Part shown: positions 48,996 to 63,291 of the stretch, piece by piece
How the letters are laid out: each line of letters starts with the position of its first letter
Position numbering within the stretch: the stretch's first letter is position 1
Source: Niebla homalea
Taxonomy: Eukaryota; Ascomycota; Lecanoromycetes; Lecanorales; Ramalinaceae
Assembly (NCBI GenBank): GCA_019925105.1
Contig: JAHGAU010000018.1
Coordinates: 248,001-312,000 of the forward strand
DNA length: 64,000 bases
Direction of reading: 5' to 3'
Position numbers and translations under genes: made by a program
The notes under the pieces: model-generated
Databases searched by the model: none
Told to the model about the DNA's origin: nothing
What the model saw: only the letters and a program-made list of their open reading frames with translations

Positions 48996-51900
48996 ATTAT
49001 CTCCCCCTTTATATGTTAATCTTTAGGGTATAAAGAGATATATTTAAGAAGTTAACGTAAAGCCGGCTAAATATAAGGCTTATTAAAAATTTGTTATTAA
49101 AGTTAATAAGAAAAGGGTAAAGGGAAAAGAATCCTTAGGTATATAAATAAATATAATAATATTTATTTAATAATAATATAATAAAGGCACCTTACGTTAA
49201 TAAATAATTAATATAATTTATAGAGCTTATTAAAAACCCCTTTATAAAACCTAGTAAAAAAGGTAAATATAAAAAAGTCTTTACGGTATTAATTAATAAT
49301 TACTTAAGGCTTTATTATTAATTTATTACGCTATAATAAAGGTAAACGTTATTATAAAAACGGCGTACGATTGTAATAAGGCTTTTATTCTATTTTAAAC
49401 TTTTTCTTTTTTTTCCTTAATAGTCTTAATCACTTTTATAAATATAATATATTAATCTATATAAGTATTTATAAGTTAATACGTATATAACTATATACAC
49501 TTACTATCCATATTATTATTATAATAAGTAATATTAATATTATATAAACGTTTTATTTATATTAATAGTCCGTTTATTTTTATTTATTAATAAAATATAT
49601 AAGTTTACCTTAGTCTTTAAGTAATATAACGTATATACGATAATACTTCGTTAACGTAAATATAAATATAATATTAATAATATACATAGTAGCGTTTTAC
49701 TTAATTTATTTCTTATAAGATAAACTTTTATACCGGCGGGGCTTTTTACTTTACCGTAAGTATTATAATAAACGATACTTTTCCCGTTACCTTCCCGTAA
49801 GCATTTTTAACGCCGTCGGACCATTATTACTTTAATTATATATAGTTCTTAGATTAATTATAACCCCGGGTAACTTAATAAATATATAAGTATTAATCGA
49901 TTAATACGCCGTTTACCAGGGCGTAAGCCCGGTATATACGGAAATATAATAAAATCCTTTAAGATTTTAAAGTTTTCCGGTTAAATATTAACTAAACGTT
50001 AATTACCGCCGGTTAAGCGGAGTATATATTCCGTTAAGTTACCTTAGAAATTAAAAAGGAAATAATAATCCTTTAAATTAAGAAAAAGGCGTTTACTATC
50101 CGTATTAAAACGGCAGAAAAAAAATTTATTTAATTTAAAAAGAAAATAAATAAATTATAATTTAATAATAAAATAATAGCATTAACGTTTAATAATTAAA
50201 TCGGCTTAATACGGGGGGTCCGGGCCCTTTATAAGAGTCAACTCCGTTAAAGAGTTACTCCCTATTTCCCAGCCCTATATCCGGGGTAAGGAGATAGGAT
50301 CCCGAGCTTATAATATCCGGTAACCTAAAAAGTAAAAAAAAAGGAAAAAAACATAAGCTTTAGCCCATTCAAAGAAGAAAAAAAAGGTTATACCTTCCTT
50401 AACGGCGCCGTTAAAAAGGTCGGCCTTAACTTTTAAAAGTAATACTTTAGAATTAAGTTAAGGAGTTTCTTTAATAAATAATATCACAGAAAAGCTTTTA
50501 ATTAAGGCGGAAAGGAAAGTAAATAAAAAAAGGAAAAAAATGATAAAAAAGGTATAACGCCTTTATACTTATTTTTAACCTTATTAACTTATCCATAAAA
50601 AAAGAAAGCCCACGTTAATACGGAGTTATAAATTATTTTTTTATTTTTATATATTAATATTATTAAAATTTAACGTTAAGCGTTAAAGTTAATAACGTTA
50701 AACGTTAAATGTTTATAATCTATATATTACTAAAAAGTAATAAAGCGGACGATATTATTAAAGTTATTAATATATTAACGTAAACTTAATAAATAAACTT
50801 ATTAACTTTTTATTACTTTAATAATTTTACTTAATAGCTTTATCTATTTAATATCCTTAACTTAATAGTACGTTAAGCGCTTATAATTTAGCGTTTACGC
50901 TTTTTCGCCTTTAATATTATCGCGGCTATTATTAAAGTTACTCTTATTAATTATAATATTATAATAAAGATAATTATTTTTATAACGCCGGTTTATCCGC
51001 GTACGTAACACCCGCAATAAATAAAGTTATTAATTAAAGTTTAAACTTTAATAATCTTACGGAAAAATAACGTATAAAAACTAAATAACTATAATATTAT
51101 TTATATATATAGTTATTAACCATATATATAACCTCCGTTATTACAATATTATAACCTTATTTACGTCTTTTCTTATTCCGTATTATCTCGTTTTATTATT
51201 CTTATAGTTCCTAGGAATACTTTAAGTCCGTTTCTGGTATTTATTAATTATATTTAAGGCCTTAATTAACTTATTTGACTTAATATTAAACGCCCTTTTT
51301 ATTTTTAACCTTATTAATAATTTCTTTAACTATTTATTCCTTTTTATTATTAATTAATTTAAGTATTTATATTATAGCTTCCGCTATTTAATCGTTAATG
51401 TAAATATAATAAAACTTTAAAAAAGAAATATAAATAATAAAATAAATTCAATAAGCAATAAAAAGGAATAAGCGATATACTTATATTCCAATTTTATTAT
51501 TAATTCTAAAGGGTCCCATAATATAAAGTATAAGCTTTTTACTTAATTACTTTAACTTAAGGTTTTTAATATTTAATATTATTAATTATTAATATTATAT
51601 AATTTTAACTTATATTTTTAATTATACGTCTTTTAAGTTAATTTAATAATACGGCGCTATTAATCCGTTAGTATTAATCGTATTTTATATAATATTTTAA
51701 CTTTATTTTTTATTATAAATATTTTTTCTTTTATAAGTTTATCTTTAAGTTTAAAATAAATATTTGAATTATAATTATATATCGTTATAAAAAGGTTATA
51801 ATTTAAAGTTATATTCCGAATTTATATAAGTAAATTCGGTTAAAGGGAATAATGCTGCTTAATTTATTTATTTAAAATTAATAAAGATCCTTAAATATTA

Positions 51901-54900
51901 TTTAAGATTTTAATTTTAACGCTTTATTTAAGTATCCTTTATAGGTAAAAAGCGGTATTTAATTTACGCTTTATCTTTACGTAATAATATACCGATCCTT
52001 TTAATTTATTAATAAATAAAGATCCTTAATTAATTATAATTTTAATTAACGTATTATATTATAATATAATTTCTTTAAAGAAGAAATCCGTTAACGTAAC
52101 GATATTAATTTATTTTATAATAAAGAAGTATTTATATATCTCTATATATTTATTTACAATTATTAAAATTAAGTTATAAATATTACCTTTAACCTTATTT
52201 ACGGGTAAATTAATAATAAAGTTTATATTAAATTCTTTTTAAAGTACGGCCAATTAAGTGAGTAAAATAAATTTACCGTAAAAGCGGTAATATAATATTT
52301 TAATTTATTAATAAGTATTATACGTTTTAATATAATTATTAACTTAGGCTTTTAAACCGTTTTAGTAATATTTACGGGCCAGGAACTTATACGTTTTCCC
52401 GGCTTTAAAGTAATCCGTTAATAAGTTATTATAATATTTATTAATTAATTCTTTTTTAACCGCTTTATTATAGGGGACGTATATATAGCCCTTCTAAATA
52501 ATAAGGTTATTCAGATTAAGTCTTTAAGTATTATTATGATTTTAATAAAGATACGTTAACGTTACGTTATTGTCCTTAATCTTATATATAAATATATCCT
52601 TATCCTATAGATCCTGAATAAGTAATTTAATCGGCTTAAATTCCTTATAAGGCTTTTTAAATAATTATTAAATCTCTTTTTATAAAATAATAATTTAAAT
52701 ATTTTTTAAAGTGAATACTAATTAATAATTAATAATTACCGTCCGCCGGCGCTCCGCCGACTTATTAAATTAAAATATAAGCTTATTCTATAAAATAGGT
52801 AATAAAACAATATTAAAAAGTAAAATTCCTTTATAGTTTAAACGTTTTAATAGAGGACTAATAAGGTTTATTTTACCTTAATAATAAAATACTTTAAAGT
52901 TATAATTAGTAAGTTTTAAGGTTTATTTAACTTTATACGGACTTAACGTTAATTACTTTATAAACCCCCAAAGGGTATTATAATCCGTTTATATTCAAAT
53001 TATTCTAAAGCTTTTTTTAAGTAATACCGTTATTATTTAAACGTTATAATAATAACGAAAAGCTTTTAATTATACGTCTTATAACTCTATTTAATAAAAG
53101 TTATTTTTTTAAATTAATATATAATTAAACGTTAATAACTTTCCTCAAATTATTAAGATAAAATACTTATAATAATAAAATTGGATATATCGGTTTTTAC
53201 TTATACCCCCCCTTCAAGTTAAAATAGCAGAATAATAACGTGATAAAAAATATTTTACGGAGCCGGCGGAACGCTATATTTATTATATTATTTTACTTTA
53301 ACGGGTTAGCCTTTTTTCCTTCCTTACTGCCCTTAAGTAAATTAATTAAGGGCTTAATTATCCTTAAATATTTATAAATAAAATAATAATAAAAATTGAT
53401 AAAGCTTAAAAAAGTTTATTCTTCTTAATAAGTTTTTAAAATAAATTAATCTTTAATTATTTAAATACGCTTTTAATTTATTTAAGTCCTTTTAATAAAA
53501 ACGATAAACCTTAAGAACTTTATTTAAATAATATTAAAATAATATTTCCTGAAATTAACGTTAAGCTAGAATTAATAAAATTACTTAAAAATTTATTAAA
53601 TTTAATATTAATAATCCGCCGGCTTTTTATTAAATGTTAAAATATCGTTTAAGTAAACTATATAAGTTATATTAATAAAACTAATAAAAGTATAATTAAT
53701 ATTAACTTAAATAATTATTAAGGCATTAATTAATTTAAACGGTATAATAAAATACTTAAAGTAATTATAACGTATATAAAACGTTATCTTTAATTTATTG
53801 CCGGACTTAATCCGTAATTAATAATAAGTATCCTTAAGGTTTAACTTAATAAACCGTTTAAAGTTATTTAACCGGTTAAATATCTGCATAATTAAAGGTA
53901 ATAAGTATTAATTTTTAATTATAACCGTATTTAATTTATAATAATTAATATAAAAATAAAGGCTATTATCCTTCTTAAATATAAAAAGGATTAAGGCATT
54001 TATAAATAACGTTAAGTAACGAATTTAACCTTAAGTTATAATATCTTTAAGATATTACCGGAGTTCCGTTAATTTTACCCGAGATAGATTATATAAGGGA
54101 TTATATAATAACTTTTTATTATTTAAGTTAATAATATAATCCCCTTATTATAATTTAAATAAGGTATTAATTATATTATAAAAAAAAGGTTTATATATTT
54201 ATTTAACTTTTTCGGAACGCTTTAATTAATAAAGTTTTTTATAATACTTATACGTATTAAATTACTTTAAAGAATTTATAATATTTTTAAGCGTTCCGTT
54301 ATTACGCTTACGTAAATAATTATAAAGATTTTATTAATCTCCGTTAAACTTTAATTAAAATTATTAACGTTATTAATCTATAACTTATAAAAATTAATCT
54401 TAAAACGCTATTTATCCGTTACCGGATTATTCGTTATTTATAAGGCGTATAAAGTTAATAAATTAAAGATTACGTTTAAACCTTCTTAATTAATAATATA
54501 AAAAAGTATTTTATATTATTTCTTTTATCCTTAATTATTAATTAAATAATATTATAATTAATAAATATTATAATAAAAGTTTTACTTATTATTAAGAAAA
54601 GCTATTTACGGTAAGACGATAAAAGTTAACTATAAGTTTTATTAAATTATATATACTTATAAAATTAAATTTATTTAAGCTTTAATATTAATTAATATAT
54701 TTAATAATTAAGGATTATCCCCAAAATTTATTTAGCCCTTAATAATAAAAGTTAAGTATATTTTTAACTCTTTTTTATTAATTCCGATTTTAAGGCGTTA
54801 TTAAAGCTTTATTAATTTTTAACGTATTATTTCTTTTATAGGATTTTACGTTTATTATTAAATCCTTATTTTATAAGACGGTAAGGTAATTAAATATATA

Positions 54901-55982
54901 ATAACCCTTTCCGTTATATATATAATATTTAACGTTCTTATTTACTTTAAGGGTAACGTTAAAGTTTTTAAATATAATTTTACGCTTTTAATTATAAGAA
55001 TTAATTTTAATAGGGATACGCGCCGGCTTTAAGTTATTAAAATTAAATTTAAATACCCTATTTTTAAGACATTTACCCTTATTGGTTTTTGAATTATCAT
55101 TAATAATACGCTATAAATTATTTTTTTATATAATTATTACCGTTATAATATTATTTTAAGTTCTTAATACCTTATAAATTATAAGGATTTTAATTTTAAG
55201 CTTTAATAAAAGCTTTATAAAGAATATATAAATATAAAACTTATTTAATAATATTAATAAGTCCTTTTTTATAATTTTTAAAGTATTATAGAATTATATT
55301 ATTTTTTAATTAAAACGTTATTTAATATCCTTAAACCGTTTATAATAAGAAAGTTAACGGTTTTTTAGATTAATTATTAAGTTTAAAAGCTTATTTTTAA
55401 GTTCTTAATAATTTAATCTATTAATTTCTTTATTTAATAAATTAAAAATTTTATAAAAAATAAACCTTAAATAAAAAATTACCTTTTTTCTCTTAATAAG
55501 GAAGTACTTAATATAAAGTATAAATTATTTTTTTAAGTTAATAAATTATATTTAATATTTACCCTTAAACTTATTTTAATATAACTTAAATCTTTCAGGA
55601 CAAAAAAACTTACCCTTATGGGGTAGAATAAAAGCCGCCGATAATACGTTATTAATATAAAGCTTAATAATAAGGTTAACATAAAGGAAAGTCCTAAAAC
55701 GTAAATCCTTATATTACGCGGTAACGCGGTTAAATATATATTCTTAATAAATATAATTTTTAACCTTAAGTTAATTAACTTTAAATTATAGTTTAAAAGT
55801 TAAACTTATTAAGCTATAATACTACGGTAATATTCCGCCGCTTTAATTTACTTAATTATAATAAAAGGTTCTTAATTATAGGATAAATATCGCCTTTTTA
55901 TTTTAAGGTTTATTAAGTTAATTGAATATTTATTATAACCGTAACGTTAAGCCTTTTCTTTAATAGAGAAGAAGAATTGAAA

Positions 55983-56315
55983 TATTAAATTAATTCTATT
56001 AATAATATACCGGCGGGATTAATAAAGGTAAATACAGAAGATATAACGTTACGGTTTGGATACTTAAGTACCACTTTAATAAGTAAATTAATAATAAGAT
56101 TAATTCTTAAGGAATTTAGAAAGAATTAAGGTATAGTTTTTACTTAAGGCAAAGGTAATAGTTACCCCGCTTTACGTTAATTGAGTTATAGCTTATAAAT
56201 AACGTATTCCAAGGCCGTTGCCAAGGCCCTTTACCAAGGCTTAACGGCTTACTATAGCGCAGTAATATAGCGCATTACTATAGCGCCGTCGCAAAGATAA
56301 CGCTAGCTGTTAATA
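55983..56315 (-). repeat. Gypsy LTR, right (5')
   Basis: Same length as the left LTR. Its outer part (56200-56310, with CCAAGGCC and TAGCGC motifs) is much less mutated than the corresponding part of the left LTR. Confidence 0.92.
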
Positions 56316-56320
56316 AAAAA

Positions 56321-57250
56321 CGTATATAAAAGTATAAATAATTAGAATTACTTAGGTAATCCTTTTAAGGTCTACGGCCTAAATTTTACCCTATAGCTTT
56401 ATTAATATTACTCGAATATTAACGACGTTATCCTTTAGTTTTTTAAAGTAAACTTTATTAATAGCTTAAAGAAAAATAGGATATTAAACTATTATAATAA
56501 AGATTATCGGCTATATTAAAAGAATAAGGGATAAATCAGAAGAAGTGTTAACGTATTAGTTTTTAAAGCGCCCTTTTACGGACTTTATAGTAAATAAATA
56601 TAAATAATTATTTTACTTATTAAATCTTTTTTATTAATAAGTTACTCTTTAAAGTTTAAAACTATTAACGATTAATAATATATAGACTTATTAATAAGCC
56701 AGTCCGTTATTACGTAAATATTAATCGTAAAGAAACGTAATTAATTCTATTAATATATATAATAAATAGATACTTATTATCTACGTTTATTAAGAAAGGT
56801 TATTATAACGGTAATAAGCTTTATTAATAGCTTATAAATAAGCTTCTACCTTGAATATAACGCTTACCTTACTATAAATAGTATTATTTATATAAATAAT
56901 GTTAATATTTACGTTTCCCCTTAAATTAAAAAGGCTATCGAAATTAAAGGCTATATTATTAAATATTTATTATTATATTCGTTTAATTATAACCCGATTA
57001 AGCTTACTTTTAACGTATTAAAAACTTAAATAAAACGTTTTTTTAAGAGCTATAACTATATTAAAAATAAGACTTTAAAGGCTTCCTTAAGTTTATAATA
57101 AAAAACAATAAGTATAATTATTTTATTATTTAATATTTCCGTTATAATATAGTAAGCTATTAATTTAAAAGTAATTATAAAACTTTATTATATAAATTAT
57201 AATAATATAAACACGGGGTATTTAAGGTAAATAAAGAAAGTACGTCGTAA
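56321..57250 (+). mobile_element. Tc1-like transposase relic
   Basis: On plus, 56870-57240 reads SIIYINNVNIYVSP-IKKAI (family MDNA-IH, first Asp region), IKGYIIKYLLLYSFNYNPIK (family LPPYSPDYNPIE), LTFNVLKT-IKRFF, then DFKGFLKFIIKNNKYNYFII and FKVNKESTS. These are the second half of a Tc1-type DDE transposase. The first part is recognisable only as scattered fragments from about 56690 onwards. No terminal repeats were identified; the left side abuts the Gypsy element. Confidence 0.8.
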
Positions 57251-57704
57251 TAAATATATACCCTTTACTTTATACTTTATGCTCCTTATTTTATACTCCG
57301 TTTATATTCCATATCTTAAAATCCACCTACGGTTTTATCTTAAGCCTTTTTATCCCGTTTACGATACTTTATATTAACCATCCGTATTTATAGCTTATAA
57401 ACGTTATATTAATACGGTTTAAATTCGGAAATATTGTTATAAAACCGTTTTATTAACCCATCCGATATATTTACTTATAAGTTAAGTTTATAAATATTTA
57501 ATTAATAATTAAATAAATTTTTAAGCTTATTAAAGCTTTAAAAATATAAATTATATTTTTATTTTATATTTAAATAAGTTTATCGTTTTTCTGGCCTTTA
57601 CGTACTATTGTTTTTCTCTTATGTAAAGCCTTTTATATAAGTTTTTCTTTTAATTATTTAATTAAAAAGCTAAATTTCTTAAGTTTAACTATAGAAATTT
57701 AAAT
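57251..57704. other. AT-rich stretch, probably the 3' part of the Tc1-like relic
   Basis: No gene recognised; RIP-like composition. Confidence 0.35.
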
Positions 57705-57709
57705 AATAT

Positions 57710-57929
57710 TGTCAGCCTGGGTGCAGGCATGGTGGTGGTATTGCATGGAGTGTCACTGAGCCGTCATGCGACGGTGCCAAGATATTATTATAGCGCGTAT
57801 AGATATTATTACCTGGCCGTATATCTTATATTACTTAGGTATTTTATGTAGATAACATTATACTTCTTAAATAGATTATATACAATATATATATATATTA
57901 TTTACTCTTATATGTCCTTATGTTTAATA
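57710..57929 (+). repeat. Copia 2 left LTR
   Basis: Starts TGTCAGCCTGGGTGCAGGCA. The first 70 bases or so are unmutated and the rest is RIP-mutated, ending TTTAATA in place of TTTGACA. Confidence 0.92.
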
Positions 57930-57945
57930 GTTATAAGTTTAATAT
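57930..57945 (+). other. Copia 2 primer-binding site (initiator tRNA anticodon type)
   Basis: GTTATAAGTTTAATAT follows the LTR. With RIP changes reversed it reads GTTATGAGCCC, the same half-tRNA-Met site as in copia 1. Confidence 0.6.
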
Positions 57946-60900
57946 TGTATACCATTATAGCCATTTATTTATTAATTAATTTAAAAACGTAATTAATTAT
58001 CCAGAAAAGCTTAAATTAAGTCCTTAAAATCAATATATTATATATAAATTAAAAATAAAAAAGGAATTAAAGAATATAGTAAGTTTATTATTTATTATTC
58101 TTTTATAGCCTTAAGATAAGCTTATATAAAGTTAAGCTTATTACCCTGAAAAATTAAGACTTATAACTTACCGTTATTAAAGGTAAGGTTACTGGGTATT
58201 ACGTCTAAGAGCTTATTAACTTTACTTTTATAATAAAATTAATAGGCTTAAATAAGTTATTAAAATTAATATAACCCGTCCTTATAGCGGATAAAGCTAT
58301 TAACTTAAGGGTATTAATAGTTTATAAAAATAATTTACAGGTATAAAAGCCAGAATTATAAAAATAGAAAGAGTAATATACGTTTTTCATTAAAATTAAC
58401 GACTATATATACTTAATAATTAATAAAACGAACCTCGTTTATTTCAAGGACGTAAATTGTTACCTATAGAACTACCTATATATTCTTAAAATTAAGTTTA
58501 TACTTTTAGATTCCGTTTACTTTTTAACGGTAAAAAAAGAATACCATAAAATTATAATAAGACCTAATTCTTATTAAAATACTAAATTATAGCTTAATAA
58601 GTATACTTAAGTATTTATAAAAGTTAAAAGTAATAATATCTTTAAAGTATTAAATAAGAAACAAACATACCGTAATTTTATTAATATAATTAAGAAATAA
58701 GCTTTTATACTAATATAACTTTATAAGTTTGGTATAAATAACTTAACCGATTTCTTAATAGCTTTTATTAATTTCGAGGAATAATTTTGAAATTATATAC
58801 GGTATAATAATATAAAGAAATCGATTCCGTTTTATTTAACCTTTATTATTAATGAAAATTAAAATAATATTAAGAAAGATAATAAGCTTATATTTAAGGG
58901 TAAAAGTATTAAGCCAGGAGAATATTTTTATAATATTAAACATTAATTTAATAAGTACGATTATTTACGTATAAACCGATTTAATCGATTTATTAACTTT
59001 AAATTTAATCTTATACTTAAAAGATAAGTAAATAATAAGCTTAAAAATATAAAGATAAAAGAAAGAATTAATTAAGCTCTTAAGAAATCCAGAAACTTTA
59101 AATTTAAATAAAATAATTTATCTATATTGGGTCGAAATAATAATAATAACTTTAATATATTTAATATAAAATAAAAATCTTATATATTATAATTATTATA
59201 GATTTTAAATTATAACTTAAGCTCTTATATTTATAATGAAATAATAAAAAACCGGTTTATTAAAAAGACAGATAAAAAGAATAATATTATTATCGCTAAT
59301 AATAGCAATCTTAAAGTTATTATTTATAAAAAAATCGAAATAAATATCGATACCCTTAAAGGTAATAATTTTATTATACTTTATAACGTTACGTATATAC
59401 CTAACTTTATAATTAACGTTATATCTAATATTATCCTTATAAATAAGGGTATTTACTTTAATATTAAACGTTATTACTTTTATAATAATAAATAAATAAG
59501 AATACTGGTTAAAAGGATTAATAAATATTACGTACTTAAAGATAATATTAAATAATTCAATACGACATTTATAACCGGTAAACTTATCGTTAAATTAGTA
59601 ACTATAAGTTAATAGTATTAACTCCTTATATACGCTATTAACGAAGTAATATAGTACCTTTAGTAAGCAGTTAAGGGGGTAAAGATTATTAATGATATTA
59701 AAGCCCTAAATATAAGTAATTATAAGAACTATATTTTATTAAAAGCTTACTGGATTATATCGAGATCCTTATATAAAGTAGAAATATTAATAAAGCTTTT
59801 CTTTTAAATCACTTATAACCTTATATAAATAAGTATAATAATAAACCGGGATTAATAAATATTATATATTACTTACTCTAAATACGATTTTTAAATAATA
59901 TATACTTATAAATATAAGTTTAAAGTAATAAATATTTTACGGAAGGTTATTAAAACGATTAAAATACGATATTACTATAATATAACCTTTATTTAATTAA
60001 ACGGAGAAAGATCCTTGGGATTTAAATTTAATAATTTTATCGATGAACTTAATATTACCTTTAAGTTATTAATATTATATACCGTTATATAAAACGGTTA
60101 TTCAGAATAAAAAGGTAATTTACTAACTATAAAAATAAGGATTATAAAGCTATAAATAAAACTTCTTTAATTCTTATAGCCATAAATTATATAAACGGCC
60201 GGTTTCCTTATAAATCGGATATTAATAAGAAAGTATTTATAGGCTATATTATTTAAGAAAGCTACCGGTATAAAGCTAAACCTTTAATACCTTAAAAAAT
60301 ACGGCTATAAAGTTTATTTACTTAATAAATTAATCCTTAAGAAAAAGAAATTAACAGTAAGAATATATATTAATTTCCTTATTAATTATGATAATATTAA
60401 TATCTATAATATATAGATATTTAACTAAAAGAAAATAATTTATATAAGGGACGTTTTCTTTAAAAAGAATAAGTTTTATAAGGCCGATAAGATTAACTTA
60501 GCTTAACTTAAAAAAAAATTATTCCTTTATTTAATTAATATCCCAGAAATAAATATATTTTATATTATTATTAAGCTATTATTAAATAGCGAAGAAAAAA
60601 AGGAATTCATAAATAATATTACTGGCCCTATATAAAAGGGAAAAGAAAAAGAATAATAAAAGGATTATCCATCCTTACCGACTTTAATATTAATAAACTA
60701 CGATATAATATTTAAGGATAACGACGGAGGAAATAAAGGAAACGGTGACGGTAACGGTGGCGGTAATAAACTATTAATTTTATTATTAGATTTACTATTA
60801 GTTTTATTAGCTTTATTAACTTTAAAGCAGAAAAAGAAAGATAGTAATAAATCTGACTTTAATATAAATAATATTATTAAAGGAAAAAGAATTATAAGAA

Positions 60901-63057
60901 ATATAAAGAAAACGAGTTATATTATAGCCTTTATTTTAACTATAAATAGATTAAAGTTATTATATTATATAGCCTTTATTACGTTTTTATTATCCTATAA
61001 GCTATATAAGAAAAATAAAAAGTTATTTCCTTCTTTATTAAAAGTAAATATACTCCACCGTAATACTTTACCTATTAAGTTAAAATACTATTGTTATATA
61101 CTTAAATATTTATACGTTACGGGTTTTAAGTTAATAATTAAAGTAAAACTTAAAACTCTTAAAGAAAAGGGTATATAGGAAAAAGTCTTATTTAAGTATA
61201 CGGAAAAAGCGGATAAAATATTAATACTTATTACCTAAGTATTTAAATATAAATTTAACGATAAAGGGTATCTTATTAAGTATAAAGCAAGACTTTATAT
61301 AAGGGGTAATTTATAAAAAACCGATTAAGATATATTTGCCGTTACCTTAATAATTAGGGTTCTTAGGGTACTTATAATTATAATAACCGTATTTAATTTA
61401 AATATAAGATAATAAGACGTTATTAATATATTTATAAATAATAAAATAAACGAATTTATATATATTAAATTATTAAAAGGGTATAGGAATAAAGGCTTAC
61501 TCCTCCTGCTTTAAGCTCTATATAAGCTTAAATAATTATTAACTTTATAATTTAAAAATCTCTTAAAAACTTTAACGGATTTAAGCCTAAAGTAAATCTT
61601 AGAAATTAAATATTTTTTTATTAATAACTATATAATAGTTTTCTTTTTTATAAATAATATCGTTATTATTTACGATCATAAGTATAGTTAAAAAATGGAT
61701 AACTTTTAAAGTAAATTCTTTAAGGTTTATAAAATAAGAAACCTGGGTAAAATAAAATAATTCTTAGGTATAAGGATAATACAAGATTAATTAAGTCGAG
61801 TAATCCGTTTATGCTAAAATAGCTATATCGATAAACTTATAATAAAATTTAATATTATAATAAATCGTATTCCTGGAGTACCTTTACGGAATACCGAATC
61901 TTTTATTAAAAATATTGGGTAAGTTTCACCTTAAGAAATTTATATATATTAATAATTTATCGGCTTTATTAACTTCGCAGCCGTTACTATAAAAACGGAT
62001 ATTATATACTTAATATCCAAGTTATTTAAGTTCCTTATAAATCCGTTAAAATAATACTTAAAAGTAATTATAAGGGTATTACAATACCTTATATATATTA
62101 AGTATTATACTATTATATATAACGGGAAAATCATTAATCCATATACCGTTTTTATAATATCCTTAAATACGTTATTTACTAATAATCTTAAGATACGATA
62201 TAGTTTATAAGGTTATATCTTTAAACTCTTTAAAAGCTTAATTAACTAGAAAGCAATAAAGTAAAAAACGGTAATAATAAGCTTTATTAAAGCCGAGTTC
62301 CTCGGCCTTACCTTTATAGTAAAAGAGTTAATATAATAGAATCGTTTCTTTAAGTTAATTATATTAAACTTATTTTACTTATTAAAGATTAAGTATAATA
62401 ATACTTAAATAATCCGTATAGTCCAAGGGATAAACTTTTAGTTTATTATAAAACTCCGTTATATAAATATATATTATTATTAATTACGATAAAAATATTA
62501 GAAGAAAATGATTAATATTAAATATATATTTATAGTAAAGATATTAACGGACGGCCTTATAAAAGCCTTACCGTTATAAAAATATAAAGAATTCATAAGA
62601 GTTTTGGGTCTTAAAGATAATAAACCCTAAAACCCCGTATTATAATACGACTCGGTAAAACCCCGGAAACGTTATTTTTAAGAGATTTAGCTCTTAAAAA
62701 ATTATGACTATAAACCGGGTATATAATAATCTTTCCGGGTTCATTTATTTTTACGATTTTATTAATTTTAACTTTTCTCAGCGTATACTTAATAATAATT
62801 ACTTAAGAAGATTATTTAAGTTAATACTTAAAGCTTAATTAAGTATACATAAAGCTCCGGAGTAACTTAAAATATAAAGGTCTTATTATTATTATTACTT
62901 TTAAGGTTACCGATTTTTCTTAACTTTTTAATTTTTTAAACGTTAAATTTAAGCTATATTTTTCATTTATAATAATTACGGTATATTAATAATTAAGAAG
63001 TAATTATAATAAGAGTATCCAGGATCTATATTATTATTATAATAATATTACGATCCT

Positions 63058-63066
63058 AAAAGGGTA
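63058..63066 (+). other. Copia 2 polypurine tract
   Basis: AAAAGGGTA stands directly before the right LTR. Confidence 0.6.
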
Positions 63067-63286
63067 TATTAGCCTGGGTGTAGATATAGTGGTAATATTA
63101 CATAGAGTGTCATTAAGCCGTTATGCGACGGTGCCAAGATACTACCATAATACGTATAGATATTATTACCTGGCCGTATATCTTATACCACCCAGGTATT
63201 TCATGCAGATAGCACTATGCTTCCTAGATAGATCATATGCAATACACATATATATCATCCACTCTCATGCGTCCTTACGTTTGACA
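63067..63286 (+). repeat. Copia 2 right LTR
   Basis: Inner part mutated (TATTAGCCTGGGTGTAGATA), outer part intact (ACTCTCATGCGTCC, TTTGACA). Confidence 0.92.
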
Positions 63287-63291
63287 AATAT

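Larger units (their letters stand above)
48663..56315 (-). mobile_element. Gypsy LTR retrotransposon, RIP-mutated
   Basis: A 7653-bp element with 333-bp LTRs (48663-48995 and 55983-56315), flanked by AAAAA on both sides (48658-48662 and 56316-56320). Orientation is minus. Reverse transcriptase reads PFKLINALIII near 53750-53715 (family PFGL-NAPATF) and ITYIVYLNDILTFNK near 53680-53635 (family VYLDDILIFS). A polypurine tract (AAAGGGGGAGATAAT on minus, 48996-49010) lies beside the left LTR, which is therefore the 3' LTR. Gag, protease, RNase H and integrase must lie in the remaining sequence but are too mutated to delimit. All frames are broken. Confidence 0.9.
57710..63286 (+). mobile_element. 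Copia LTR retrotransposon 2, RIP-mutated
   Basis: A 5577-bp element with 220-bp LTRs (57710-57929 and 63067-63286) and a 5-bp duplication AATAT (57705-57709 and 63287-63291). The integrase end reads NGERSLGFKFNNFIDELNIT and IQNGYSE (about 60000-60110). Reverse transcriptase begins KYKARLYIRG (about 61280), then KINEFIYIKLLKGYRNKGLL, then IIVFFFINNIVIIYDHKYS (about 61635-61690, family VDDIVI). Order and motifs are those of copia. All frames are broken. It is a different copia from element 1, with different LTR sequence and length. Confidence 0.92.
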
